Source of the DNA: Paludibaculum sp.
GTDB lineage: Bacteria > Acidobacteriota > Terriglobia > Bryobacterales > Bryobacteraceae
Assembly: GCA_029973955.1 (NCBI GenBank)
Contig: JARKQJ010000220.1
Span: 1-41,008 of the forward strand
Direction: 5' to 3'
Length of the DNA stretch: 41,008 nt
A program made the translations under genes and the position numbers. Shown here in pieces: positions 1-8,392 of this stretch (positions are counted from its first letter, which is position 1; each line of letters begins with the position of its first letter). A model generated the notes under the pieces. That model did not search any database and was not told where the DNA came from. It was given only the letters and a program-made list of their open reading frames with translations.

Positions 1-1140
1 TGGCGGGTGAACCTCATGCAGCAAAACGAGCCATCCCCGCTGAATTGACCCATTAGGACTGTGTCCACAAATCGCATTCGTGGACACGGTTCTTTCGTTT
101 GCTCCCTGAGCAGATGGGACGGCCAACTCCGGACGCTTACTCAGGTTGTAGATCGCCGCTGCTCGCTCTCCGCCTGAATCGGCTCCGGCGAAGAGGTAGT
201 TCTTCCGGCCCGGGACCACGGCTCGCAAGGCGGGCTCGACTGCGTTGATGTCGATTTCCGGCCGGCCGTCGTCGACATAGCGCGCAAGCGCAGTCCAGCG
301 TCTCAGCGAGTGGCTGATCGCCGACGCCACGCTGGATTTCTTGCTCAGTTTGGCCAGGGCGGCCTGCAACCACTCATGCATCGAATCCAGCAAAGGCCGC
401 GCGTTGGCGCAGCGTGCCGCCAGGCGCTCGTCTGGAGGCCGGCCGCGAATCTCGCTCTCGATCTCGTACAGTTGCCCGATGCGCTTCAGCGACTCTTCGG
501 CCACCGGAGAAGCGTGCGCCTGATGCAGTTCGTAAGGCTCCCGCCGGGCATGGACCGAGCAGGCGGCCTCCTGAATTCGCCCGTCTTCATAGAGTCGGTT
601 GAAGCCGGCATAGCCGTCGGCCTGGAGCGTGCCGCGGAAATCCAGCAGGTGTCTTTGTGTATGCTCGCCCTTGCGGTCGGCGGAGTACGAGCACCAGACG
701 GCCGGGGCGGCGGAATCTCCGGCAGGCCGGCCATCTCTGACATAGGCCCAGAGGCGGCCGGTCGTGGTCCGGCCATTGCCAGGCGCCAGGACGGGTACCG
801 GCGTATCGTCGCCGTGCTGTTCCTTGGCCGCCATCACCTAGCGCTGCAGCGCCCGGCTCGCGCCTCCCACCCAGTCGGCCAGCGTGGAGCGATCCAGGTC
901 GACGCCAGCGTGCGCATAGATGCCGGACTGGCGGTAGAGCGGCAGGTGGTCTGAATACTTCGACACCAGCACGTGCGCGAGAAGTCCTGGTCCGGCCAGG
1001 GCGCGATCCTTGGGCCGGCTGGGTGCGGGCTCCTGCTCCAAGGCTGTTTGCACGAGGGCGCTCAAGCCTGTGAACCCTCGCCTCAGGTCCGTCACTCCGG
1101 CAGCCAACCAGATCGGCGTGTCCGTCGGCAGGCCGATCAT
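1..1140 (-). pseudogene. IS66 tnpB'-tnpC' deletion fusion with internal stop
   Basis: Start chosen at 1140, where ATG overlaps the tnpA stop (ATGA), the usual IS66 arrangement. The first ~38 residues are TnpB (core WLAAGVTDLRRGF). The frame then passes directly into the TnpC catalytic region (GLLAHVLVSKYSDHLPLYRQ, then LDRSTLADWVG). The C-terminal half of TnpB and roughly the first 180 residues of TnpC are missing. An amber codon at 838-840 interrupts the frame, but the same frame continues with the rest of TnpC, including the conserved DDGRPEIDINAVEPALR and GRKNYLFAGADSGGERAAA blocks. Similarity stops near 148; beyond that the frame merely stays open off the window edge. It is non-functional as a transposase. 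The single in-frame deletion plus one stop suggests fairly recent decay. Confidence 0.85.
58..90. repeat. Inverted repeat near window edge
   Basis: Arms GTGTCCAC (61-68) and GTGGACAC (80-87) are perfect and flank an 11-nt loop; two more pairs and one G-T pair extend the dyad to 58-90. It lies just outside the last recognisable IS66 transposase codons (about 148), so it could be the end of a second small element or a structured intergenic sequence. No target duplication can be seen because the window starts here. Confidence 0.55.
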
Positions 1141-1550
1141 CCCAGCAAGCATCCCAAAACCACCCGGACGATGGCTGGACCCGGAGCGCCTTCGATCGCC
1201 ACCCAGGCCCGCTCGATCTCAATTCGGATGGCACCCGCCCGGCTTGCAGCGCCGTGGTGGTGAGCCCGCTCACCCGCGGCCCTCCCTGGGGCAACCGGCC
1301 GATCCGCGATCCGTACGGGAACCAACTCCGTGCCAGCCGACTTCTCCTCAAGTAACCTCTGACGGTGGAGCTGGCGCCAATGGAGCACCTGGCTGGCATT
1401 CACTCCGTGAGCCCGTGCCCGTGCCACAACGGCCACCGAAGCGCCCGGAATCAGGATCTCTTCCACAATGGCCCGCCGCTCCTGCTTGGGTCGTTTCCGC
1501 CTGCGCGCCACCACCTCACCCGCCACCATATCGCCGGCCAATTTCGACAT
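140..1550 (-). mobile_element. Decayed IS66-family insertion sequence
   Basis: The minus strand carries the IS66 gene order tnpA, tnpB, tnpC. tnpA is open, tnpB is cut after about 38 codons and joined to the middle of tnpC, and tnpC contains an amber codon and loses IS66 similarity at about position 148. No convincing terminal inverted repeats were seen at either side, so both ends are probably lost. The element should not be able to move by itself. Its closest intact relative cannot be named from sequence reading alone. Confidence 0.8.
1137..1550 (-). CDS. tnpA: IS66 transposase accessory protein TnpA
   Basis: A 137-residue protein with an N-terminal basic stretch (ARRRKRPKQERRAIVEEIL) followed by a helix-turn-helix region (PGASVAVVARARAHGVNASQVLHWRRQ-like). 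This matches the DNA-binding OrfA of IS66 elements. The C-terminal part (IEIERAWVAIEGAPGPAIVRVVL) resembles the family's C-terminal segment. It overlaps the tnpB start by ATGA, consistent with translational coupling. The reading frame is intact although the downstream tnpB and tnpC are broken, so the protein may still be made but has no functional partner here. Length is within the usual range for the family. Confidence 0.75.
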   Translation of the reverse strand: MSKLAGDMVAGEVVARRRKRPKQERRAIVEEILIPGASVAVVARARAHGVNASQVLHWRQLHRQRLLEEKSAGTELVPVRIADRPVAPGRAAGERAHHHGAASRAGAIRIEIERAWVAIEGAPGPAIVRVVLGCLLG

Positions 1551-1887
1551 CGAGTCGGTCCATGGCTTGGGTCAGGAAGAACTGGATGCTTCCTGCTTGT
1601 GTGCCGATACGGTCCCCGGTGATCTTGGTGATGCCAGTAGGGGCAAAGAACGGTGTGGTCTTGCTCTGCGAGTCGAGGGGTGCCTTGACTTGGCTGGTCT
1701 TTGGGATGTGACGCTCGATGATTCGTAGCAGTGCGTCGCGTGGCGTTCCTTCGGTGAGCCGGTCGAGGTGTTCCCGGAACTCTTCGTCGGTCATCTTCAC
1801 TGGTGCGCGAGCACGGACGGGAACATGCAAGGCTATACCCAAGCCCCTCAACTCTGACGTCCAGCCTGCGAAGCTGCGCATTATCAA
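1516..1887 (-). CDS. Hypothetical protein next to the IS66 remnant
   Basis: This 123-residue frame is not recognised. Its composition is protein-like, with charged helical stretches such as MTDEEFREHLDRLTEG and a segment ending FFLTQAMDRLDVEIG, and no signal peptide or membrane segment. A later start at the Met of MTDEEF would give about 92 residues and removes a less convincing N-terminus. It overlaps the tnpA start by 35 nt. It could be a passenger or the truncated end of a gene disrupted by the element; a chance open frame is also possible. Confidence 0.35.
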   Translation of the reverse strand: MIMRSFAGWTSELRGLGIALHVPVRARAPVKMTDEEFREHLDRLTEGTPRDALLRIIERHIPKTSQVKAPLDSQSKTTPFFAPTGITKITGDRIGTQAGSIQFFLTQAMDRLDVEIGRRYGGG

Positions 1888-1915
1888 TCCTCCCAGTCAT
1901 TTGGTGAGTCCATGT

Positions 1916-1942
1916 GACTGCTGCATTGGACATGCAGAAGTC
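1916..1942. promoter_or_regulatory. Dyad upstream of the regulator gene
   Basis: CTGCAT (1921-1926) and ATGCAG (1932-1937) surround a 5-nt loop. Outer GACT (1916-1919) and AGTC (1939-1942) extend the symmetry with one mismatch. It sits 57 nt before the start of the regulator at 1999, where an autoregulatory operator would be expected, but nothing beyond symmetry and position supports that use. Confidence 0.35.
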
Positions 1943-1998
1943 GAGCCTGGGATACTCAGCACCTCGGGCGCGGTTGGGCATAGAATGGGCTTACCCAA

Positions 1999-3120
1999 AT
2001 GACTTCAGTGGAGCAGCAACTGCTGCGCCGGATTCTCGTCAGTCCTCAATTCGCACAGGCCAACGCCTTGCAGCGGATTCTCCAATATCTGTGTGAACAG
2101 ACTTCTCATGACGAATCCAGTTCGGTCAAGGAGTATCAAATCGCCGTCGAAGCACTGGGACGGCAGCCGAGTTTCGATCCCAAGACCGACCCGATCGTTC
2201 GTGTGAGCGTGGCCAGCATCCGCGAACGCCTCAAAGCGTACTTTGAGAACGATGGCGCACGGGAACCTTTGCGGCTGTCGGTTCCCAAAGGCTCCTACCG
2301 CGCCTCGTTCACGCCGGCCGGCCCCGCATCCCTTTCGTCGAAGAACGATGCGCCCCGGAGTTCGGCTCTACGCAAGTTCTGGGGGGCTCACTTGAACTCG
2401 GGCAACCCCAACGTGCTTGTCTTCACCGAACTCCTATTCTTCCGGGACGCCAACGGGAACTATCTGAGGAACATCTTCGTGAATCGCCTACCGGACGGTG
2501 CCCGCGAAATCGGCGAGAAGATCCCGCTCTCTCTCCCCGCGGAGTTACGGCCCTCCTACCACTTCCTTTCCGCCGGGGAAGTGTACTCCATGCTCTCCAT
2601 CATGAGGCTCTTCGCGAGCCTGGATGCCCCCTTGGACCTCAGGAACGCTCGTTTCTGCTCCTGGAATGACCTGCAGCATTCCAGCCTCGTTCTCCTCGGC
2701 AGCGCTCGAACAAACGCTTTTTCCGATTCTCTGCAGAGTGGCGGCGATTTCATCATCACCGACGACCACATCGAGAACCGGTCGCCCGCTCCCGGCGAAT
2801 CTCCGGTGTATGCCGGCCGGCGCTATATGGAAGGCAAGCTGGAGCGGCTCACGGAATATGCCCTGGTGACACGCCGGCCTGGCCTCCGCCCCGGCACTTT
2901 CATCACCATGATCGCCGCCAATCACGGCCGGGCTGTCGAAGGCGCGGGCCAGTTTCTGGCTCTCGAAGACAAGGTGGAAGAACTCCTGGCCAGGACTGGC
3001 TTCGATACCCTTCGCGAATTGCCGGAGCGGTTTCAGATCCTCCTCCGGGTGGAGATGATCGACTTCGACGAAGAAGTGATCCAGGTGGACTATGCCGCCC
3101 ACCGGGTGGAGAGCGCCTGA
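1999..3120 (+). CDS. Putative transcriptional regulator, acidobacterial type
   Basis: A 373-residue soluble protein. The first ~105 residues (LLRRILVSPQFAQANALQRI, then VKEYQIAVEALGR, DPIVRVSVASIRERLKAYF, and a VPKGSY turn) match an N-terminal domain I associate with many Acidobacteria regulators. In those proteins it precedes varied sensory parts and resembles a winged-helix DNA-binding unit; this assignment is from memory of the family. Residues ~125-370 form a domain I do not recognise; no transmembrane segment or kinase motif is visible. No clear Shine-Dalgarno sequence precedes the ATG. It ends 7 nt from the convergent stop of the permease operon, so it may control that operon or the flanking hydrolases. 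The C-terminal domain may sense a ligand; this is inference. Confidence 0.6.
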   Translation: MTSVEQQLLRRILVSPQFAQANALQRILQYLCEQTSHDESSSVKEYQIAVEALGRQPSFDPKTDPIVRVSVASIRERLKAYFENDGAREPLRLSVPKGSYRASFTPAGPASLSSKNDAPRSSALRKFWGAHLNSGNPNVLVFTELLFFRDANGNYLRNIFVNRLPDGAREIGEKIPLSLPAELRPSYHFLSAGEVYSMLSIMRLFASLDAPLDLRNARFCSWNDLQHSSLVLLGSARTNAFSDSLQSGGDFIITDDHIENRSPAPGESPVYAGRRYMEGKLERLTEYALVTRRPGLRPGTFITMIAANHGRAVEGAGQFLALEDKVEELLARTGFDTLRELPERFQILLRVEMIDFDEEVIQVDYAAHRVESA

Positions 3121-3127
3121 GACCGGG

Positions 3128-5353
3128 CTACTGGCGCTCGTCGCAGTTCATCCCCGCAGGGCGCTGCAGACCGGCCTTTTCGGCCAGTTGCGGATTCCAG
3201 AAGCAGCGCGTCTGCCGGTTCTGTTCCACGCGAATCCGGGCCGGTGATTCGCCGTTGAGGATGCGCAGCGCCGCCTGCGCGGCCCACTCTCCCTGCTCGC
3301 GCGCGACCTTGGTAATGCCAAGTGCGCAGTAGGCCATCATGAAGTCGTCGCAGGTCACCACAGGTTTGCGCATCTTCAACGCAACCCATGCCCGCGCCGC
3401 AGTCACATCCCAATCCTTGATCGCCCCGTTGGTGGGCAGGTAAATCACATCCGCTTCAAGCTGCGCCTTCTCGAACCAGCGCTTCCATTCCTCGAAACCG
3501 GAAACCAGCACGAACTGCGGATCGAAACCCCACTCGCGATAGCGGGACTCCAGGATCGTGCGGTTGCTCCGCTCGGAGATCGAGTCCTCAGAAAGCACCA
3601 CGAGCTTCCGAATGGAAGGCCGCTGTTTACGCACTGCCTCCAGAACTTCTCCCACTGGAACCACTTCCAGCATGCCCGTCACGTTCGGTGAAGGGAGACC
3701 ATACTGCCCACTGCTCCAGTTCACCCCACAGAACACCCCCGGCACGGGACCTGATCGGAAGTGAGGCGCCAGGATGTTCTTCACTGCGTCGTCATCCGAT
3801 GCGATGACCAATTGAGGCTGAAACGAATGGATCTCCTGCAGGATTGCCGACGCAGTTCGCTCGATCTCACGGGAATCGCCATGCCGCTTGGCATCTAGAA
3901 AAGCGACTCGCAGATCCACGCCCGCCGCTCTCAATTTCCCGGTGATGGCCCCCATTGCCGCGTCGCTTGACGGGTAGCCTCCGTGATACGAGTTCACGTA
4001 AAACACCCGGCTCCCGGCTGCACGGGCAGGGACGGGGCCCAGAATCAGATTCAGCAGCAGCACCCCGATGAGCCCTACCGCCGCGACGATGGATTCCATC
4101 AGCGTCCAGATCTGGAAGGTCTGCCTGATGCTGACGTTGTAATACTCCTTGAACATCCAGAAGCCGATGTCATTGAAGTGCGAGAACATCAGGCTGCCCG
4201 AAGTTGTGGCCAGCACCAGGAGTTCCGGCGCCGTCCCGCATCCGGGCACAACCGGCAGCACAATCCCCGCGGCGGTGATGGCCGCCACGGTGGCTGAACC
4301 CACCGCCAGTCTGAGCAGCGCCGCAGTCAGCCACGCCAGAAGAATCGGCGAGAAATGGGCCTGGCTCATGAGCTTCTGGATCTCCGCTCCCGCGCCGCAA
4401 TCCAGCAGCACCTGCTTGAATGCGCCGCCGGCGGCGATGATCAGCACCACCATGGAGACGCTGGCAGCAGCCGCGCCCGCGCTCTTCATCAGGTCGTCCA
4501 TGCTCTTTCCGCGTTTCAGACCCAGGAAGTAGAGGCCGCAGACGGCGGCGACGAACAGCGCCACGTTGGGGTTGCTCAGGAACTTTGCGGTGGCGGCTAA
4601 AGGACCATCGCCTTTCAGCCACATCTCCGCCAGGCCGCCAGCCAGCATCAGTAGCACCGGCACAAGCGTGGAAAACAGGCTCACGGCCAGCCCGGGTAAC
4701 TCTTCCTTGCGAAACTCACGCGGCGAGTAGAGCTCTGCTGGCGGCCTGTTGTCGAGATGCCGGAAGAAACGGGCCAGGACAGGGCCCGCGAGCAGCGTGG
4801 CCGGGACAGCGAGAATCAGTCCGTACAGCAGTACCCGGTTCGCGCTGGCGCCATACAGCACCGCAATGGAGATGGGCGCCGGGTGCGGTGGAAGATAGCC
4901 GTGTGTAACCGAGAGTGCCGAAGAAAGCGGTATGCCGAGGTGCATCAGCGGCAAGCCTGTGGTTGCGGAAAGAGTGTAGATGAGTGGAATCAGGACCAGG
5001 AAACTGGCGTTGTAGATCATCGGCAGGCCAACCACGAACCCCGTCAGGAGCACGGATAGCTGCAGTCGGTTCCGGCCGAACAGTGCGGTGAGCCCATGCG
5101 TGATAGTGTGCGCTGCACCGCTTTCTTCAATGAGTTTCCCCAGCATCGCCCCGAAAACCAGGATCAGCACGAGGCTGCCCATGGTGTCGCCGATGCCGCG
5201 CAGGATCGACTTCAAGGCGCCGTCGGGGCCCATGCCATTCGCCACGGCGACCACGAACGACACCATGATGAGGGCCAGAAATGCGTTCAGTTTGAATCGG
5301 CCGATCAGCAGGAGCAGCAGGAGGACTGCCACGCCCAGGATGGCTAGCGGCAT
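3128..5353 (-). CDS. GntP-type permease fused to periplasmic-binding-protein domain
   Basis: Start set at 5353 because the ATG overlaps the upstream amidohydrolase stop by 10 nt and begins directly with a membrane helix; longer frames only reread that gene. Residues 1 to ~435 are a GntP-family (gluconate:H+ symporter) permease with about 12 hydrophobic segments and family-like stretches such as GLPMIYNASF, HGYLPPHPAP and SGSLMFSHFND. Residues ~448-741 form a type-I periplasmic-binding-protein-like domain of the ABC_sub_bind kind (RVFYVNSYHGG, LVIASDDDAVKN, GVFCGVNW, ADVIYLPTNG, PVVTCDDFMMAYCALG). The junction, LLLNLILGPVPARAAG, looks like a signal peptide h-region with an A-x-A site merged with the last permease helix. 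GntP proteins usually stop at about 445 residues, so this is an unusual fusion. The substrate is unknown; sugar acids are typical for the family. The fusion could also be a lost stop codon joining two genes. Confidence 0.8.
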   Translation of the reverse strand: MPLAILGVAVLLLLLLIGRFKLNAFLALIMVSFVVAVANGMGPDGALKSILRGIGDTMGSLVLILVFGAMLGKLIEESGAAHTITHGLTALFGRNRLQLSVLLTGFVVGLPMIYNASFLVLIPLIYTLSATTGLPLMHLGIPLSSALSVTHGYLPPHPAPISIAVLYGASANRVLLYGLILAVPATLLAGPVLARFFRHLDNRPPAELYSPREFRKEELPGLAVSLFSTLVPVLLMLAGGLAEMWLKGDGPLAATAKFLSNPNVALFVAAVCGLYFLGLKRGKSMDDLMKSAGAAAASVSMVVLIIAAGGAFKQVLLDCGAGAEIQKLMSQAHFSPILLAWLTAALLRLAVGSATVAAITAAGIVLPVVPGCGTAPELLVLATTSGSLMFSHFNDIGFWMFKEYYNVSIRQTFQIWTLMESIVAAVGLIGVLLLNLILGPVPARAAGSRVFYVNSYHGGYPSSDAAMGAITGKLRAAGVDLRVAFLDAKRHGDSREIERTASAILQEIHSFQPQLVIASDDDAVKNILAPHFRSGPVPGVFCGVNWSSGQYGLPSPNVTGMLEVVPVGEVLEAVRKQRPSIRKLVVLSEDSISERSNRTILESRYREWGFDPQFVLVSGFEEWKRWFEKAQLEADVIYLPTNGAIKDWDVTAARAWVALKMRKPVVTCDDFMMAYCALGITKVAREQGEWAAQAALRILNGESPARIRVEQNRQTRCFWNPQLAEKAGLQRPAGMNCDERQ

Positions 5354-6381
5354 ACGGTCTGGCTCACGCCTGCCGCGGCATGCTGGCGGGCGTAACCTTC
5401 GACGGCAAAGCGTACGAAATTGCCGCCAAGATAGCGCTGTGCCGTCCGGCGTGTGAACAGCCCCGGGTTGGCCCGGATTCGTGGATCGGGATGGCGCTCG
5501 GATTCCATCAACGTATCGAGCATCGCACGGAATCCGCCGAAATTCCAAGACATGCGGCCGTAGGGAGCGTCGCTGGCGCAGAACAGGTTCGACCGGAACG
5601 GCTCGCCGGCCAGTTCGTAGGTGATGAAGTCGCTCTCCATGTGCGCGTCACGCTTGGCGCTCAGCGCGAATCGGATGTTGGGGTACTCCAATCCCAGCCT
5701 GCGCGCCCTCTGGTACAAGGCCTCTGCTGCAGGGTAAGAGGCACCGCCACCACCCATGTGAATTGCCAGCACAGGGTGGCCCGGGTGGCGAATGGCGATT
5801 TTCTCCAGCCCTTCCGCTGGCGTGTACGGAGTGTCCGCCCCGAAATGGAAGACCGGGATTGCTCCCAGTTCCACGATTCGATCCACCACCTGGAGCACAT
5901 CCTCTCCGTCGATCGGGTAGCGGTTCTGGGCGGGATTCATCTTCACAAACAGGAAACCGAACTCGCGAACGCAGATCTCCGCCACGCGCATCGCGTTGGC
6001 GGCGCCGCAGGCGCGCGGATCCGTCCACCCGCCGGGAACAAACCGGCCCGCATGCCGCAGGGCAGACTCCAGGATGTAGCGGTTGGCCGCCACCAGGCGC
6101 AGCGCGTTCTCGTCCTGGCTTTCGCCGTATGCCATCGCTCCCGGGTTCAGCCACACCAGTGAACCGTCCACACCCGACAGGTCCATCTCCTGCACCAGCG
6201 CCTCGGCGCTCGTTGGCTTTCCGTGATAGTAGTTCGGATCGGCGACGAACCGCCTGCGATGGTCGTCGGTAAGCACATCCAGGTCGGTGGCGTGCGTGTC
6301 CGCATCCCAAACCAGGCTTGATTCGTTTTCGGCGAGGCGCCGCGTCAAGTCTTCTACGAACGATTTGATGCGTGGTTCCAT
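5344..6381 (-). CDS. Amidohydrolase-family (TIM-barrel) hydrolase
   Basis: A 345-residue cytoplasmic protein of the Amidohydrolase_2 type. It has a metal-binding start motif in DADTHATD (D26-H30), a histidine in PVFHFGAD, another in LAIHMGGGG, and a late catalytic-type aspartate in CASDAPYG. These positions are as expected for metal-dependent hydrolases or decarboxylases of this superfamily. The substrate cannot be read from the sequence. It starts 7 nt after the GH30-like gene stop and overlaps the permease gene by 10 nt, so the three are almost surely one operon. A lactonase-like or carboxylate-processing role linked to the permease substrate would fit; this is inference. Confidence 0.75.
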   Translation of the reverse strand: MEPRIKSFVEDLTRRLAENESSLVWDADTHATDLDVLTDDHRRRFVADPNYYHGKPTSAEALVQEMDLSGVDGSLVWLNPGAMAYGESQDENALRLVAANRYILESALRHAGRFVPGGWTDPRACGAANAMRVAEICVREFGFLFVKMNPAQNRYPIDGEDVLQVVDRIVELGAIPVFHFGADTPYTPAEGLEKIAIRHPGHPVLAIHMGGGGASYPAAEALYQRARRLGLEYPNIRFALSAKRDAHMESDFITYELAGEPFRSNLFCASDAPYGRMSWNFGGFRAMLDTLMESERHPDPRIRANPGLFTRRTAQRYLGGNFVRFAVEGYARQHAAAGVSQTVCR

Positions 6382-6388
6382 CCTCTGC

Positions 6389-8392
6389 CTATCCTTTCCG
6401 CAAAATTCTGTCTACCAACGCGCGGAGTGCGCTTGGCTGCGCTCCGCCTGCCCAGTGAGCGCGTGGCCCGCATGCCTTCGGCAGGCCGCCTTCCAACATC
6501 CCGGCCGGTGGGTCCAAACGGTGCCGAAACGCCAGTGCCTCTCCCCCTGCCACCTGCCCGCCCTTCGCAATGCCCAGCGCCTCCCGATTGTTGTTGCCCA
6601 CGGCGATCACCGGAGCCATCACCGTCCGGTGGGCGAGTGCCGTTGCTTCGTCCACTGACTCGGAGAGCACATAGACCGCCGTTCCCATGGGATCCACGGG
6701 ATGGCGCTTGGAGCCAAACTCGTCCTGCTCCGCCTGGCTCATCCTTGCCGACACGACGCGCACGTCGAAACTCCCAGCCAGGCTGGTGCGCATGGCCGTC
6801 TCTGCCTCCGTCAACCGCTCGGCATCCTTCACCACCATCACCGCTCGCGCCTTCGTATGCGGCTCCACCGCCACCAGCGAGGTCACGCTGTCCGCTGGCA
6901 CGCGGATGGCGACCAATCCACCGGCCACGCGCATTTTTCCAAGTGACCGCTTCCGGGAATTGGCAGTGGCCTGGAAGACCTCGATTTCAGTGATCGCAGC
7001 GCCTGCCAGATATATGCGGAACTCGCGCTCCATCCCGCTATTCGTGATTACCACCGTTTCGCGGTGGCCTCGCCCTCCGAAGCCATCCACGGAATACGGC
7101 TCCCGCGCGTCTTTGCCCATCGAACCGTCTACCAGAAACATGCCAGGCCGCACGTATGGGTAAACGACTGCCGCCCCGTCGATGGCGGCGTGCCGGAAGG
7201 TCTTTTCGATCTCGAACTCCTCCGGCAAAACGAAGTTGTCCACCGTGTGTCCCATCCGCAAGGCAATCTGCCAGATGCCCGCCAGGCTCACGCCCTTGCC
7301 GTAGAGGTTCGTGTTGAGCCGGATGACTTCGTCGATCTGGTCGTCCGGCCCCATATCGAAAGTCACGGATCCATGGCCTTTCCAGTGATTGTCCGCATCG
7401 CCGGACGCGCGCCAGAATTGGGTGTTCCGCAACTTCCCACGAAAGGGTTCTTCCGACTGCGACAGATGGCCTCCGAGTGAATCGATGATCGGCTGGTATG
7501 CAGCCATGGGCCCGTTCAGAAGCGCAAATGTCTCGCTCAGCGTTCGCACAGTCAGATTCCGCCAGTCCAGCCGCACGTCGTTCAGCCCCACCGAAGTGAA
7601 CGGCATGATGCGGACGCCGTAAAGCCCGGCCTCATCCAGCTTGTCTCGCAGGATTCTGCTCATTCGCAGCAGCATCTCAGGCGTGAACCCGTGGCGCCCG
7701 GGCAGGTCGGGCTCGTTCTGCAGGCTCACGGTGTGCACTGGGATCCCATGGCGCGACGTCAGGTACTTGGCGTAGTAGACCACGTGCAATGCGGCCGCTT
7801 CCCAGTACTTCTCCGGAATCGGATTGCTGCGCTGATTGTCCTGCCACATCCAATGCGGGTAGTCCGTGTGCATGTCGTTCCAGATCAGCACTCGCTCCCC
7901 CTCCCGCCGTGCGCGCTTCAACGCCGCCTGCAGCATCGCCACCGTGTGGCCCCGGGGGTGCGGCACCGATTTCGCGGTATACCGTTCCGCGGGCAGGAAT
8001 CCCGGCTCGTACATCGAGAAATCCAGCTTCGGCCAGGTTTCCGACGTGTAGTTCTTACCCAGCGACCCGGGAGGAGATTGAAAGATCCCCGGCGTGGACC
8101 AGACCTGGTGCAATCCCATGCCCGTGGTGCCGCGTGTGGAGAAAGCGACGTCGCAGAATTTGCCGAATTCAGTTGTGGAACTGTCGTCCGGAAAACCGCG
8201 CAGCGTGGAGTATGCCCTGTCGGCTGATATGGTGCCTTTCAACGGGTCGGAACCGTGGAACTGGCAGACGCTTCCCCCGTCGCCGGCCTGGATCTGGAGA
8301 ATGGCATGGTCAAAGCTCAGCCTGGCCTCGATCGTCTCAGCTCCGGCGGTCAGGCCCGCCGAGGCGAGCAGAATGCCCAAAATCATCTTCAT
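6389..8392 (-). CDS. Secreted GH30-like glycosidase
   Basis: The start at 8392 gives MKMILGILLASAGLTAGA, a good signal peptide; the frame is open upstream to 8527 but that part is unlike protein. The mature protein is ~645 residues. A clan GH-A barrel is suggested by LIWNDMHTDYPHWMW and especially IPVHTVSLQNEP, where E227 would be the acid/base of a GH30-type enzyme, preceded by a typical YYAKYLTSRHG helix. A beta-rich region follows (SVTFDMGP, ETVVITNSGMEREFRIYLAG, VAIRVPADSVTSLVAVE), like the beta-domain of GH30 enzymes. The C-terminal ~130 residues form an extra domain I do not recognise. First gene of the minus-strand operon. The GH30 assignment is by motif; a GH59-like relative is possible. 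Confidence 0.65.
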   Translation of the reverse strand: MKMILGILLASAGLTAGAETIEARLSFDHAILQIQAGDGGSVCQFHGSDPLKGTISADRAYSTLRGFPDDSSTTEFGKFCDVAFSTRGTTGMGLHQVWSTPGIFQSPPGSLGKNYTSETWPKLDFSMYEPGFLPAERYTAKSVPHPRGHTVAMLQAALKRARREGERVLIWNDMHTDYPHWMWQDNQRSNPIPEKYWEAAALHVVYYAKYLTSRHGIPVHTVSLQNEPDLPGRHGFTPEMLLRMSRILRDKLDEAGLYGVRIMPFTSVGLNDVRLDWRNLTVRTLSETFALLNGPMAAYQPIIDSLGGHLSQSEEPFRGKLRNTQFWRASGDADNHWKGHGSVTFDMGPDDQIDEVIRLNTNLYGKGVSLAGIWQIALRMGHTVDNFVLPEEFEIEKTFRHAAIDGAAVVYPYVRPGMFLVDGSMGKDAREPYSVDGFGGRGHRETVVITNSGMEREFRIYLAGAAITEIEVFQATANSRKRSLGKMRVAGGLVAIRVPADSVTSLVAVEPHTKARAVMVVKDAERLTEAETAMRTSLAGSFDVRVVSARMSQAEQDEFGSKRHPVDPMGTAVYVLSESVDEATALAHRTVMAPVIAVGNNNREALGIAKGGQVAGGEALAFRHRLDPPAGMLEGGLPKACGPRAHWAGGAQPSALRALVDRILRKG

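Noticed and set aside
1451..1981. 176-residue minus-strand frame overlapping tnpA
   Set aside because: It has Arg/Pro/His-rich, non-protein composition and conflicts with tnpA and the more credible 1516-1887 frame.
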